Assembly: GCA_017998715.1 (NCBI GenBank)
Contig: JAGOCP010000009.1
Coordinates: 1-32,971, forward strand
Direction of reading: 5' to 3'
DNA: 32,971 nt
Source: Thermoanaerobaculia bacterium
GTDB lineage: Bacteria > Acidobacteriota > Thermoanaerobaculia > Multivoradales > JAGPDF01
Part shown: one piece after another, positions 15,813-26,336 of the stretch
How the letters are laid out: the number at the start of each line of letters is the position of its first letter
Numbering within the stretch: position 1 is the first letter of the stretch
Made by a program: the position numbers and the translations under genes
The notes under the pieces: model-generated
Databases searched by the model: none
What the model saw: the letters and a program-made list of their open reading frames with translations, nothing else
Told to the model about the DNA's origin: nothing

Positions 15813-16429
15813 GGCTTCGGTTCCGCAGGGGCCGCAGGCGCTGCCGGGGCGGCAGGTGCTACGGCACCGGCGCGCTCCGCGAGCAGGCGATGGAGTGCCA
15901 ACGCGCGACGCGCTGCATCCGTGGTGGCGCGGGCGGTGAGCGTCGCGCCGGTCACCGGCCGGATCGCCCGGCCGAGCTCCGTTTCGGCGGCGAGCGCCCG
16001 GCCGTCGAACTGCGCGTACCACTGCCGGCGCGGCAGGTAGTCGGGCGGTTCGTCGAACGACAGCACCTCGACGCGCACGATCGCACCCGCCGGATCGATC
16101 GCCACCATCACCGTCTCGGCGAGGGTGCGCACGCGATGGCTGTCGAGATAGGCGGTGCCGCAGAGAGGGGAACGTGCATCCGGTCGCACCGCGCGGTAGG
16201 GATGAACGACGGCCGAGGCGGGTTCGGTGCCGGCGAGCTCGCGGGCGCGCTCGACCTCTGCCGCCGTGAGGTAAACCGAGCCGCGTTCGATCGTGCAACC
16301 CGGAAAGACGAGAGCCAGCGCTTCTTCGACGGAAAGCAGGACCTTCGCCGCCGCCGGCGCCGCGGTCAGCACGACGGCGACTGCGAGCCCGAAGGCGAGC
16401 GCCAGCGGAGCGAAGGTCTTTCCTCTCAC
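15809..16429 (-). CDS. Secreted FMN-binding domain protein (flavinylation target)
   Basis: The 206-residue protein has a signal peptide (about 1-28, ending TAAPAAA). An FMN-binding domain (NqrC/RnfG type) follows and closes with PVTGATLTARATTDAARRAL. In this family ApbE attaches FMN by phosphoester to the Thr of the (S/T)GAT motif, here T163. The acidic residue usual a few positions before the motif is missing (RAIRPVTGAT). The C-terminus is an Ala/Pro tail (AAPAAPAAPAEP). ApbE is encoded two genes upstream in the same run and a heme-like membrane protein just downstream, so a role as periplasmic flavin electron carrier is likely. It starts 5 bp after the porin stop. Confidence 0.85.
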   Translation of the reverse strand: MRGKTFAPLALAFGLAVAVVLTAAPAAAKVLLSVEEALALVFPGCTIERGSVYLTAAEVERARELAGTEPASAVVHPYRAVRPDARSPLCGTAYLDSHRVRTLAETVMVAIDPAGAIVRVEVLSFDEPPDYLPRRQWYAQFDGRALAAETELGRAIRPVTGATLTARATTDAARRALALHRLLAERAGAVAPAAPAAPAAPAEPKP

Positions 16430-16433
16430 CGTC

Positions 16434-17876
16434 TCAGAAGATATAGCCCAGTGCGAGATTGAACTGATCGACGCCGGTGCCGGCGCCGTTGTCGACGTCC
16501 TGCCAGTCCGCCTTGAAGATGAGTTGCTCGATCGGTTTCCAGTTGATGCCGACGGTCAGCGTCTCGATCTCGTTGGCCGGGTTGCGCGCGAATCCCGCCG
16601 GCACCGCCGCCTGGGTGTCGTAGCTCTCCCAGCGCGCGAACGGAACCAGCGATTGGCGGCTGCCGGCGACGAGCGCGAGAACGTCGTAGCCGGCTTCGAC
16701 GTAGTAGCCGGACAGCTCCTCCCCCACCGAACGGTTGCCGGTGAGACCGAGCTTGCCGTTCAGCCGGGCGACGCCGTCGAGGTCTCCTTCGACCCAGAGG
16801 CCGCGCAGCTCGAGGCCACCGCTGCGCCACTCGGCATGCGCTTCGAGCAGCTGTGTGCCGACGCTCAACTCGCCCGTCGCATCAGCCAGGCCCTGCGCCG
16901 AGTCGCCCACGTACCCCGAGACGCCGGCGACGAAGCCCGGAATCGCGGTCCAGTCGATCCGCCCAACCCAGGCCAGATTCTCCGCCACCGCCTTCGCGCC
17001 GTTCTGTCGCGCCGAGCGCACGCCGGAAGCGGCAAAGCGCTCGGCCTCCAGGCCATTCATGAGGTAGGTGCGATAGGTAATCGGACCGAGCTCACCGAAG
17101 ATCCCGACGCCATTCTCGCGCCAGGTGGTCGGCAGGATCGCCTGCTCGATGCCCGGGCGGCGCGCGCCGAGATAGGTCGTCGGCTCGTGGAGCTCGTTGA
17201 TGAAGCCCATCGGCACCAGGAGGAGGCCGGCGCGGGCGTTCACCTCGGGGCGGATGCGGCGCTCGAGGTAGGCGAACTCGACCGCCACCTCGCCGCGCTG
17301 CCCCTCGCCCGCCTTGGCATGCTCCCACTCGATCTCCGAGTTGAACAGCCAGTCGTCGTTCCATTTGTAGCCGAAGTAGAGGACGGCGCGGAGGAAATCG
17401 AGCTCGTCCTTGCGGCCCGAAGCGGCGCCGTCGTCGCGCTGCCCGGCGAAGCCCTGGTAGAGCATCTCGCCGTAGCCGCCGATCGAGAGCCCCTGCTCGA
17501 CGGCGTAGACCTTCGACGCCGCCGGGCCGAAGCCGGCGGTGCCGGCATCCGCGACCGCCGCCGGCGCGCTTTCGCCGAGGCGCATCTGCTCGAGGTCCGC
17601 GGCCAGCAGATCGATCCGCCGCGCCAGCTCGGCGAGCTCGGGCGCCGGAGGTGCCGACGGAGGGGGCGGGGCGGCCTTCGCCTGCAGCGCCGCGAGCGCC
17701 GCTTTGAGCTCGGCGACCTCGGCGGCGAGGCGGCGCAGCTCCGTCTCGCTGTTCAGAGTGGCGTCCGCCGCCGCGGCTTGAGCGCCACCCGGGGAGGCGA
17801 CGGACGAGAGCGGTATCGACAGGGTGAGCGCGACGGCGAGCCGCTTCCAGACACGAGACCTCAACTGGAGGTGCAT
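16434..17876 (-). CDS. OprP/OprO-like outer-membrane porin with N-terminal coiled coil
   Basis: The 480-residue protein has a signal peptide (about 1-36), a heptad-rich segment (ETELRRLAAEVAELKAALAALQAK, then ELAELARRIDLLAADLEQMRL) and from about 115 a beta-barrel. Barrel features are alternating aromatic strands (GGYGEMLYQGF, VLYFGYKWNDDWLFNSEIEWEHA, RAGLLLVPMGFINELHEPTTY) and a final strand ending LALGYIF; the last Phe is the BAM recognition signal. Relatives are trimeric phosphate or anion porins. Here it sits between ApbE and the FMN-binding protein, which suggests entry of iron or another electron acceptor, as inference. The ATG at 17876 has AGAGGAG about 9 bp upstream. Confidence 0.85.
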   Translation of the reverse strand: MHLQLRSRVWKRLAVALTLSIPLSSVASPGGAQAAAADATLNSETELRRLAAEVAELKAALAALQAKAAPPPPSAPPAPELAELARRIDLLAADLEQMRLGESAPAAVADAGTAGFGPAASKVYAVEQGLSIGGYGEMLYQGFAGQRDDGAASGRKDELDFLRAVLYFGYKWNDDWLFNSEIEWEHAKAGEGQRGEVAVEFAYLERRIRPEVNARAGLLLVPMGFINELHEPTTYLGARRPGIEQAILPTTWRENGVGIFGELGPITYRTYLMNGLEAERFAASGVRSARQNGAKAVAENLAWVGRIDWTAIPGFVAGVSGYVGDSAQGLADATGELSVGTQLLEAHAEWRSGGLELRGLWVEGDLDGVARLNGKLGLTGNRSVGEELSGYYVEAGYDVLALVAGSRQSLVPFARWESYDTQAAVPAGFARNPANEIETLTVGINWKPIEQLIFKADWQDVDNGAGTGVDQFNLALGYIF

Positions 17877-17935
17877 CGACTAGACTCCTCTTGTTTCATG
17901 GCCCGCGGCAGAAGTGCCGGGGGCAGTGGAACCGA

Positions 17936-17981
17936 GAGGGCGGCGGCCAGGAACTTTTGCGAGGCCAGGCCGCGCGCCCTC
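17936..17981 (-). other. Intercistronic stem-loop between apbE and the porin gene
   Basis: On the minus strand GAGGGCGCGCGGCC pairs with GGCCGCCGCCCTC (about 13 bp, one bulge) around a 19-nt loop containing CAAAAGTT. It begins a few bases after the apbE stop. No U-run follows the stem, so it is more likely an mRNA processing or stabilising hairpin than a full terminator. It may set a different expression level for the porin. Confidence 0.45.
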
Positions 17982-17985
17982 GCTT

Positions 17986-19203
17986 CTACGAAAATCCTCC
18001 GATCGTCTGGATGCGCAGCTCAGGGACGAGGGCTCGAACCCGCCCGGCGAAGCCGGGACTGACGAGCGCGCGCAGGCCCTGTGCTTCGATCAGCAGCAGC
18101 ACCGCTTCGGCCCGCCGTTCGCGGCTCCAGCGCGACATCAGCGCCACTCCCTCCGCCTCCCCGAGCACGTACAGTCCCGTCGACCTGCAGTCGGCGGCCG
18201 TAGCCTCGGTCGCGAGAACGGTCGCGCTGCCGATCTCGCGTGCCGGACGGCCGGTGCGCGGGTCGAGCAGGTGCCCGATCCGCACGCCGTCGACGACGGT
18301 CGGGTGCTCCGAGTTGCCGGAGGTCGAGAGCGAGCCGGCGGCGGCATCGAGGGTCAGGGCGAGCACCGCCCGCGAGCGGTCGCGGGGATCGGCCACCGCG
18401 ACCTCGACCGGGGCCCTGCGCCCCGTCCAGGCGAGTTGACCGCCGAAGTCGAGCTCGATGTGAGCTCCCGGCGCCATGGCTCGCGCTGCAGCGAGCGCTG
18501 CGTCGAGACCCGCTCCTTTGCCGAAGCCGCCCTCCTCGATGCGCGCCCCACCGGGTTGTCCGACCCTCCGGTGCTCGCGGTCGAGCTCGAGTCGCCCGGC
18601 GTCGACCAGCCGCCGCGCCGTTTCGATCTCGCTCGCGACCGGCAGGCGGCCGCCGCTGCGCAGCCCCCAGGCCTCGACGAGCGGCGCGACGGTCGGGTCG
18701 AAGGCCCCGCCAGTCTCTCGCCAGCAAGCGATCGCTGTCTCGACGGCGTGCCAGGCGAGCGGCGAGAACGCCACCTTCGCACCGGACGGCGCGGCGTTGT
18801 AGCTGACCAACTCGCTCGCCTTCAACCAGGTCGAGAGACGGCGCTCGGCATCTTCGACGGCGGCGACGATGGCGTTGCTCACCGCGAGGCCAGTCGGTCG
18901 GTCGACCGCTTCGATCGAGAGCCGGAGAGCGGATCCCATGGCGGCGACATCGCGCTCGACGATCGCGGCGCTCACCGGCTGCGCTCCCGCAACGGCCAGC
19001 GCCAGGAGGACCGCTCGCCCACCGCGGCGGCGCGGAGTCGGCGGATGGCCGATTTCACCAGCCTGTGCACAGCGGGCGCAGGGCAGGGAGTTGGCGGAGC
19101 TCGCTTTCGGCCGGCGCAGGAGCCGGCGGAGCGTCAGCGCGAGCGCCACCGCGGCGGCGGCGGTGACGATCCAGAACTGCGGGTCGGCGACGGGCAGCGA
19201 CAT
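17986..19203 (-). CDS. apbE: FAD:protein FMN transferase (ApbE) fused to a FeoB-associated Cys-rich membrane segment
   Basis: The 405-residue frame opens with MSLPVADPQFWIVTAAAAVA, one membrane helix, RRLLRRPKA and then LPCARCAQAG; this is the layout of the small Cys-rich proteins that often follow FeoB. A second hydrophobic segment (VLLALAVAGAQPVSA) leads into ApbE: AAMGSALRLSIEA, GGAFDPTVAPLVEAWGL, GGFGKGAGLD, IELDFGGQLAWTG, STSGNSEHPTVVDG, GHLLDPRTGRPA and AADCRSTGLYVLG. ApbE moves FMN from FAD to a Thr of target proteins, with Mg. No ATG or GTG separates the two parts in frame. The start lies 1 bp after the FeoB stop. The natural target is probably the FMN-binding protein at 15809-16429. 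Confidence 0.85.
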   Translation of the reverse strand: MSLPVADPQFWIVTAAAAVALALTLRRLLRRPKASSANSLPCARCAQAGEIGHPPTPRRRGGRAVLLALAVAGAQPVSAAIVERDVAAMGSALRLSIEAVDRPTGLAVSNAIVAAVEDAERRLSTWLKASELVSYNAAPSGAKVAFSPLAWHAVETAIACWRETGGAFDPTVAPLVEAWGLRSGGRLPVASEIETARRLVDAGRLELDREHRRVGQPGGARIEEGGFGKGAGLDAALAAARAMAPGAHIELDFGGQLAWTGRRAPVEVAVADPRDRSRAVLALTLDAAAGSLSTSGNSEHPTVVDGVRIGHLLDPRTGRPAREIGSATVLATEATAADCRSTGLYVLGEAEGVALMSRWSRERRAEAVLLLIEAQGLRALVSPGFAGRVRALVPELRIQTIGGFS

Positions 19204-19204
19204 C

Positions 19205-21223
19205 TCAGGAGACTCCGGCCAGCCGCAGACCGTGGAAGGCGACGAAGGCGCCGATCCAGGCGACACCGGTCATCCAGCAGAACTGCAGCATCGCCCATTT
19301 CCAGCTCTTCATCTCGCGGCGCACGGTGACCACCGTCGCCAGGCATTGCATCGCCAGGACGAAAAAGACGAGCAGCGAGACGGCCGTCGCCGTGGTCAGG
19401 AGAGGCGTGCCGTCGTCGCGTTTCGCGCGATGGATGCGATCGAGGATGCCGGCGTCCTCTTCGTCCGGGGCACCTACCAGCACGGCAAGCGTCGAGACGA
19501 AGACCTCGCGCGCGGCGAAGGCGGTGAGGACGCCCATCGTCAGGCGCCAGTCGTAGCCGAGCGGCGCGAACAGCGGTTCGACCGCGCGGCCCAGCTTGCC
19601 GGCGAAGCTCGCCTCCTGCTGATGCGACAGGGTGAGGCCGGCCGCTTCGGCGGCAAGGCGCTCGGCGGCGTTGGGCTCGGTTGCCGCGAGCGTCTCGGCC
19701 TGGGCGGTGAGCGCGACTGCCGCCGCCGGCGGCTCCACCTTCGGATAGGCCGAGAGCCACCACATGACGAAACAGATGGCGAGGATGACCGTGCCCACCG
19801 TGCGCAGGAACGACCAGCCCTGCTCGAAGGCGTTGGCGAAAGCGACGCGGAGCGACGGCCACTTGTAGGTCGGCAGCTCGAGCACCATCGGCCGCGACTT
19901 GCCCGGCAGGAGCGTCCGACGCACCAGAAAGGCGCTGCTCATCGCCGCGAGCGCCCCGAGGAGGTAGCAGCCGGCGAAGGCCACGCCGGCAAGGAGCGGG
20001 CGGTCGGCGAACAGGAAGTTGGTGAGCAGGACGTAGACCGGCAGCCGCGCCGAGCAGCTCATGAACGGCGCCACGAGGATGGTCGCGAAGCGATCGTGGC
20101 GATCGGGGATGAGCCGAGTCGCGAGAATCCCGGGGATGGCGCAGGCGTGCGACGAGAGCAGCGGCACGAAGGCGTAGCCGGGCAGGCCGAAGCGGCAGAG
20201 CAGGCGGTCCATGACGAACGCCGCACGCGCCAGGTAGCCGGTGTCTTCGAGAATCGTGATCAGGAAGAAGAGCAGGCAGATCTGCGGCAGGAAGACGACC
20301 GTACCGGAGACGCCGCCGATGAGTCCGCCGACGAGGAGGTCACGCACCGCGCCGGCCGGCATGCGCGCCTCGAGGAAGCCGCCCAGGTTGGAGAAGATCG
20401 CCTCGATCATGTCCATCGGCACGCTGGCGACGGCGAAGATGGCCCAGAACAGGCCGGCCATCACCAGGTGGAAGATGACCAACCCGAGGATCGGATGGGT
20501 GAAGGTCTCGTCGATGCGATCGAGCAGCGTGTCGCTGCCACTCCCCAGGGCGTGGGCGCCACCGACGCTCTCGCCGACCACCGTCTCGGCCCAGAGCTCG
20601 AGCTCGGTCGCCGATATCGCAGCGCGGCCGGGCTCGGGCGCGCGCGCGGCGTCCGCGGCGCACACCGGCGCCAGCGCCGCCAGCAGCTCGTCGATCCCCT
20701 TGCCGCTGCGCGCGGCGATCGGGATCACCGGCGCGCCGATAGCGCGCGACATCTTCGCCAGATCGAAGGAGAGGCCGCGCCGGTGCGCCAGGTCGATCAT
20801 GTTGAGCGCGACGACGAACGGCACCCCCTCGCGCGCCAGCTCGCCCACCAGCATGAGATGCCGCGAGAGGTTCGTCGCATCGGCAACGACGATCGCCGCC
20901 GCCGGCTTCGCCCCGTCGCTGCCGGCGAGCGCCCGCACGGCGACCGTCGATTCCGGCAGATCGAGCTTGAGGCTGTAGAGACCCGGAAGGTCGACGACGT
21001 CGAACGCTTCGCTGGCGCCGGAGGCGAGCGGCAACTGGAGCCGGCCGACGCGCAGGTCGGTGGTCGTACCGGGGAAGTTCGCCGTCTTGGCGCGCATCCC
21101 GCACAGGCGGTTGAACAGGGTCGTCTTGCCGGTGTTGGGATTGCCCAGTAGGAGCAGGCGCCTGAGCGGCACGCTCCGATTCGCCCCGGCGCGGGTCGTC
21201 GATACCGGGCCCGCGACGCTCAT
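19205..21223 (-). CDS. feoB: Ferrous iron transport protein B
   Basis: The 672-residue protein begins with a cytosolic G domain: G1 GNPNTGKTT (27-35), NFPGTTTD (49-56), G3 DLPG (78-81), G4 NMID (141-144) and a G5 region ARSGKGIDEL. A helical spacer follows, then two gate-type membrane halves with FLPQICLLFFLITILEDTGYLARAAFVMDRL and PFMSCSARLPVYVLLTNFLF; the Cys of the latter is conserved in FeoB pores. It imports Fe2+ across the inner membrane. The usual length is about 600-780 residues. The ATG at 21223 overlaps the feoA stop as ATGA, which fixes the start and implies coupled translation. Confidence 0.96.
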   Translation of the reverse strand: MSVAGPVSTTRAGANRSVPLRRLLLLGNPNTGKTTLFNRLCGMRAKTANFPGTTTDLRVGRLQLPLASGASEAFDVVDLPGLYSLKLDLPESTVAVRALAGSDGAKPAAAIVVADATNLSRHLMLVGELAREGVPFVVALNMIDLAHRRGLSFDLAKMSRAIGAPVIPIAARSGKGIDELLAALAPVCAADAARAPEPGRAAISATELELWAETVVGESVGGAHALGSGSDTLLDRIDETFTHPILGLVIFHLVMAGLFWAIFAVASVPMDMIEAIFSNLGGFLEARMPAGAVRDLLVGGLIGGVSGTVVFLPQICLLFFLITILEDTGYLARAAFVMDRLLCRFGLPGYAFVPLLSSHACAIPGILATRLIPDRHDRFATILVAPFMSCSARLPVYVLLTNFLFADRPLLAGVAFAGCYLLGALAAMSSAFLVRRTLLPGKSRPMVLELPTYKWPSLRVAFANAFEQGWSFLRTVGTVILAICFVMWWLSAYPKVEPPAAAVALTAQAETLAATEPNAAERLAAEAAGLTLSHQQEASFAGKLGRAVEPLFAPLGYDWRLTMGVLTAFAAREVFVSTLAVLVGAPDEEDAGILDRIHRAKRDDGTPLLTTATAVSLLVFFVLAMQCLATVVTVRREMKSWKWAMLQFCWMTGVAWIGAFVAFHGLRLAGVS

Positions 21224-21513
21224 TCCGGCTTGGGCGCGCTCGCGTCCGCAGCCGTCTCGCTCGCCACCACCAGCCGCACCGCGACGCTCCTGGCGAGCCC
21301 GATGCGGGTCGAGCGCACCTCGACGATGCACGGATCGCCGCTGGTGCGCACCCGCAGGCGGCACCCTTCGGTCATGCCCATGGCCGCGAGCAGGCAGGCT
21401 TCGCCCTCCGACAGCTCTTCGCACGACAGCCGCGCGACGCTGCCCACCGGCAGGTCGGCGAGGCGCTGCAGGACCGGCAGACGGGCCGGGAGTTTGCCGT
21501 TCGTTTCAGACAT
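21220..21513 (-). CDS. feoA: Ferrous iron transport protein A
   Basis: The 97-residue SH3-like protein shows the FeoA pattern: LADLPVGSVARLSCEELSEGE, LLAAMGMTEGCRLRV, GDPCIVEVRSTRIGLARSVAVRLVV. It is a small cytoplasmic partner that helps FeoB work. It is slightly longer than the common 75-85 residues because of an N-terminal lead and the tail ETAADASAPKPE. It overlaps fur by 8 bp at its start and feoB by 4 bp at its end. The fur-feoA-feoB order leaves little doubt about its role in ferrous iron uptake. Confidence 0.93.
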   Translation of the reverse strand: MSETNGKLPARLPVLQRLADLPVGSVARLSCEELSEGEACLLAAMGMTEGCRLRVRTSGDPCIVEVRSTRIGLARSVAVRLVVASETAADASAPKPE

Positions 21514-22009
21514 GAAGATGGGCTCCGGTGACCGGTTTGGCGGCCTGCTGGACCGGCGCGGCCGCCGCCCGCTCGTCGTCGGCGCAGCCGCGGCAGACGC
21601 CGAGGATCTGCAACTGGTTCAGGCGGCCCTCGAAGCCGTGCGCGCGGCAGATCTCGCCCAGCAAGGCGGTGATGCCCGGGCTCACGAACTCGACCATCCG
21701 GCCGCAGCAACGGCACGCCATGTGGTCGTGGCGCTGGCCGGAATGCAGGTGCTCGTAGAGATAGCTGCGGCCGGAGAGCCGCACCTTGTGCGCCAGCCCG
21801 GCCTGCACGAGGAGCTCGAGATTGCGGTAGACGGTGGCGCGTGAGATGGCGAGTCCGCGCTGGTGCATCGCGGTGAGAATCGAGTCGGCGTCGATATGCC
21901 CGTGCTGTGCGAAGATTTCGCGAATGAGCGCCCGCCGTTCGGCCGTGGCTCGCAAGCCGCGGGAGCGCAAGAAGCCCAGAAACTGTTCCTCTTCAGGCGT
22001 CGGATTCAT
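21506..22009 (-). CDS. fur: Fur-family iron-responsive repressor
   Basis: The 167-residue protein has an N-terminal winged helix (FLRSRGLRATAERRALIREIF through GLAISRATVYRNLELLVQAGLAHKV), the metal-site HDH at 94-96, and two CxxC pairs at 99-102 and 139-142 that bind structural zinc. It senses Fe2+ and represses iron uptake genes. Fur is preferred over Zur or PerR because feoA follows with an 8-bp overlap. The ATG at 22009 gives the normal N-terminus; a longer reading upstream would run through the promoter. A palindrome (22014-22030) lies between the promoter and the start codon. The C-terminal tail after 145 (Ala/Gln-rich, ending AHLHV) carries an extra His pair. Confidence 0.9.
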   Translation of the reverse strand: MNPTPEEEQFLGFLRSRGLRATAERRALIREIFAQHGHIDADSILTAMHQRGLAISRATVYRNLELLVQAGLAHKVRLSGRSYLYEHLHSGQRHDHMACRCCGRMVEFVSPGITALLGEICRAHGFEGRLNQLQILGVCRGCADDERAAAAPVQQAAKPVTGAHLHV

Positions 22010-22013
22010 GGAA

Positions 22014-22030
22014 TTGAGACTCTTTCTCAA
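22014..22030. promoter_or_regulatory. Candidate Fur operator (TTGAGA-N5-TCTCAA)
   Basis: A perfect 6-bp inverted repeat with a 5-bp spacer lies 4 bp before the fur start and just downstream of the predicted transcription start. It is the only strong palindrome in the fur leader. It does not match the enteric Fur box closely, so regulation by Fur is inferred from position. It would serve the whole operon. Confidence 0.5.
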
Positions 22031-22042
22031 CAAGCAGGAAAG

Positions 22043-22072
22043 ATTCTGGACGAGTTCAGTCCTCATTGTCAA
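22043..22072 (-). promoter_or_regulatory. Sigma-70 type promoter of the fur-feo operon
   Basis: On the minus strand a perfect -35 TTGACA (22067-22072) is followed by an 18-bp spacer and the -10 CAGAAT (22043-22048). Transcription should begin near 22036, giving a leader of about 27 nt. It is the best promoter match in the window and serves the eleven-gene run to 12031. Confidence 0.65.
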
Positions 22073-22108
22073 ACCCCATCCGGGCGGCGCGCGTAGACTC
22101 CCTGAACG

Positions 22109-22468
22109 ATGACCTCGAAGATCCGCCTGCCGCGCCACCATCGGCTGCGCTTCCAGCGCCTGCCGCTTCCTACATGGCTGCGGCTCTCGGTCCTCACCGT
22201 CGGTTGGGTGCTGATTCTGCTCGGCATCCTCGGGCTCTTCCTGCCGATCCTGCAGGGCGGCCTGATGCTGGCGCTCGGCTTCGCCCTGCTGTCGATCGGC
22301 AGCCAGACGATCCATCTCTGGTTCCGCAGCTTCATGGGCCGCTGGCCGCGGATCTGGAAACGCCTCGAGAAGTTGCGCCGCAAGATCCACCTCCGGCTGC
22401 ACAAGGCGAGCGGCGGTGCGAAACCCGCCGCCGGCAAAGACGGTCCCCCCCCGCCCGGCGCACCCTGA
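22109..22468 (+). CDS. Small PGPGW-like two-helix membrane protein
   Basis: The 119-residue protein has a basic N-terminus, two closely spaced membrane helices (about 25-44 and 47-66: LSVLTVGWVLILLGILGLFL then GGLMLALGFALLSIG) and a long basic, Pro-ending tail (KRLEKLRRKIHLRLHK, then PPPPGAP). The GW-LLGLLGLFLPILQGG core resembles the PGPGW putative membrane family, although the PGPGW motif itself is altered. The function is unknown. It diverges from fur, its ATG being about 37 bp from that promoter's -35, and converges with citrate synthase. Confidence 0.75.
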   Translation: MTSKIRLPRHHRLRFQRLPLPTWLRLSVLTVGWVLILLGILGLFLPILQGGLMLALGFALLSIGSQTIHLWFRSFMGRWPRIWKRLEKLRRKIHLRLHKASGGAKPAAGKDGPPPPGAP

Positions 22469-22517
22469 CGGGTTGCCGGAGGAGGCGGGCGCCTTCAGGC
22501 GAGAGAACTGCTGGGGT

Positions 22518-23777
<1,260 letters not shown>

Positions 23778-23812
23778 CACTGACCGCCTCTCGCCGCTTG
23801 GACGCGGCTGCA

Positions 23813-23840
23813 AGAATGTGCCGCGCCGCGGCACATTCTA
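23813..23840. promoter_or_regulatory. Perfect palindrome over the citrate synthase -10 region
   Basis: AGAATGTGCCGC and its exact reverse complement GCGGCACATTCT flank GCC (12-bp arms, 23813-23839). On the minus strand TAGAAT (23835-23840), a five-of-six -10 match, overlaps one end, and the palindrome continues through the expected transcription start. It is well placed for a repressor. The -35 is weak. It could instead form a hairpin in the leader, 36 bp before the start codon. Confidence 0.6.
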
Positions 23841-23946
23841 CCCGCCGTCACCGGCGTTGAACAGAGCCGGAGACTGCCCAAGAGGGTAGTTTTTCGGCCG
23901 ATCTGCGGCTGGATTGCAGCCAACCGGGTGACGACCGTCGGCGCTC

Positions 23947-23976
23947 TTGACCGACTCCGGAAGTTGCGTCTACTCT
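23947..23976 (+). promoter_or_regulatory. Candidate katG promoter
   Basis: TTGACC (23947-23952) and TACTCT (23971-23976) are 18 bp apart. The -35 matches five of six bases; the -10 only three. It would leave a leader of roughly 120 nt before the GTG at 24104. The rest of the 326-bp gap between the citrate synthase and katG genes shows no gene. Confidence 0.35.
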
Positions 23977-24040
23977 CGACTCGTGCGTCCGCGTCTGGCG
24001 TGCTCCACTGCGCACGACCCAGGGTTTCACCCCCACATGA

Positions 24041-26284
<2,244 letters not shown>

Positions 26285-26302
26285 TCGTTCCGCCTGGCGC
26301 GG

Positions 26303-26336
26303 GGTTGCGGCTGGCCGGCGTCAGCCGGCCGCAACC
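26303..26336 (+). terminator. Hairpin terminator downstream of katG
   Basis: GGTTGCGGCTGGC and GCCGGCCGCAACC can form a 13-bp stem with one G-U pair and an 8-nt loop. It lies 19 bp after the katG stop and overlaps the last codons of the convergent fusion gene. Only a poor pyrimidine run (TCTTCC) follows. Confidence 0.45.

Noticed and set aside
22469-22517. Possible terminator between the PGPGW-like gene and citrate synthase
   Set aside because: Only a 5-bp stem (CGCCT/AGGCG) is present, with no U-run on either strand.
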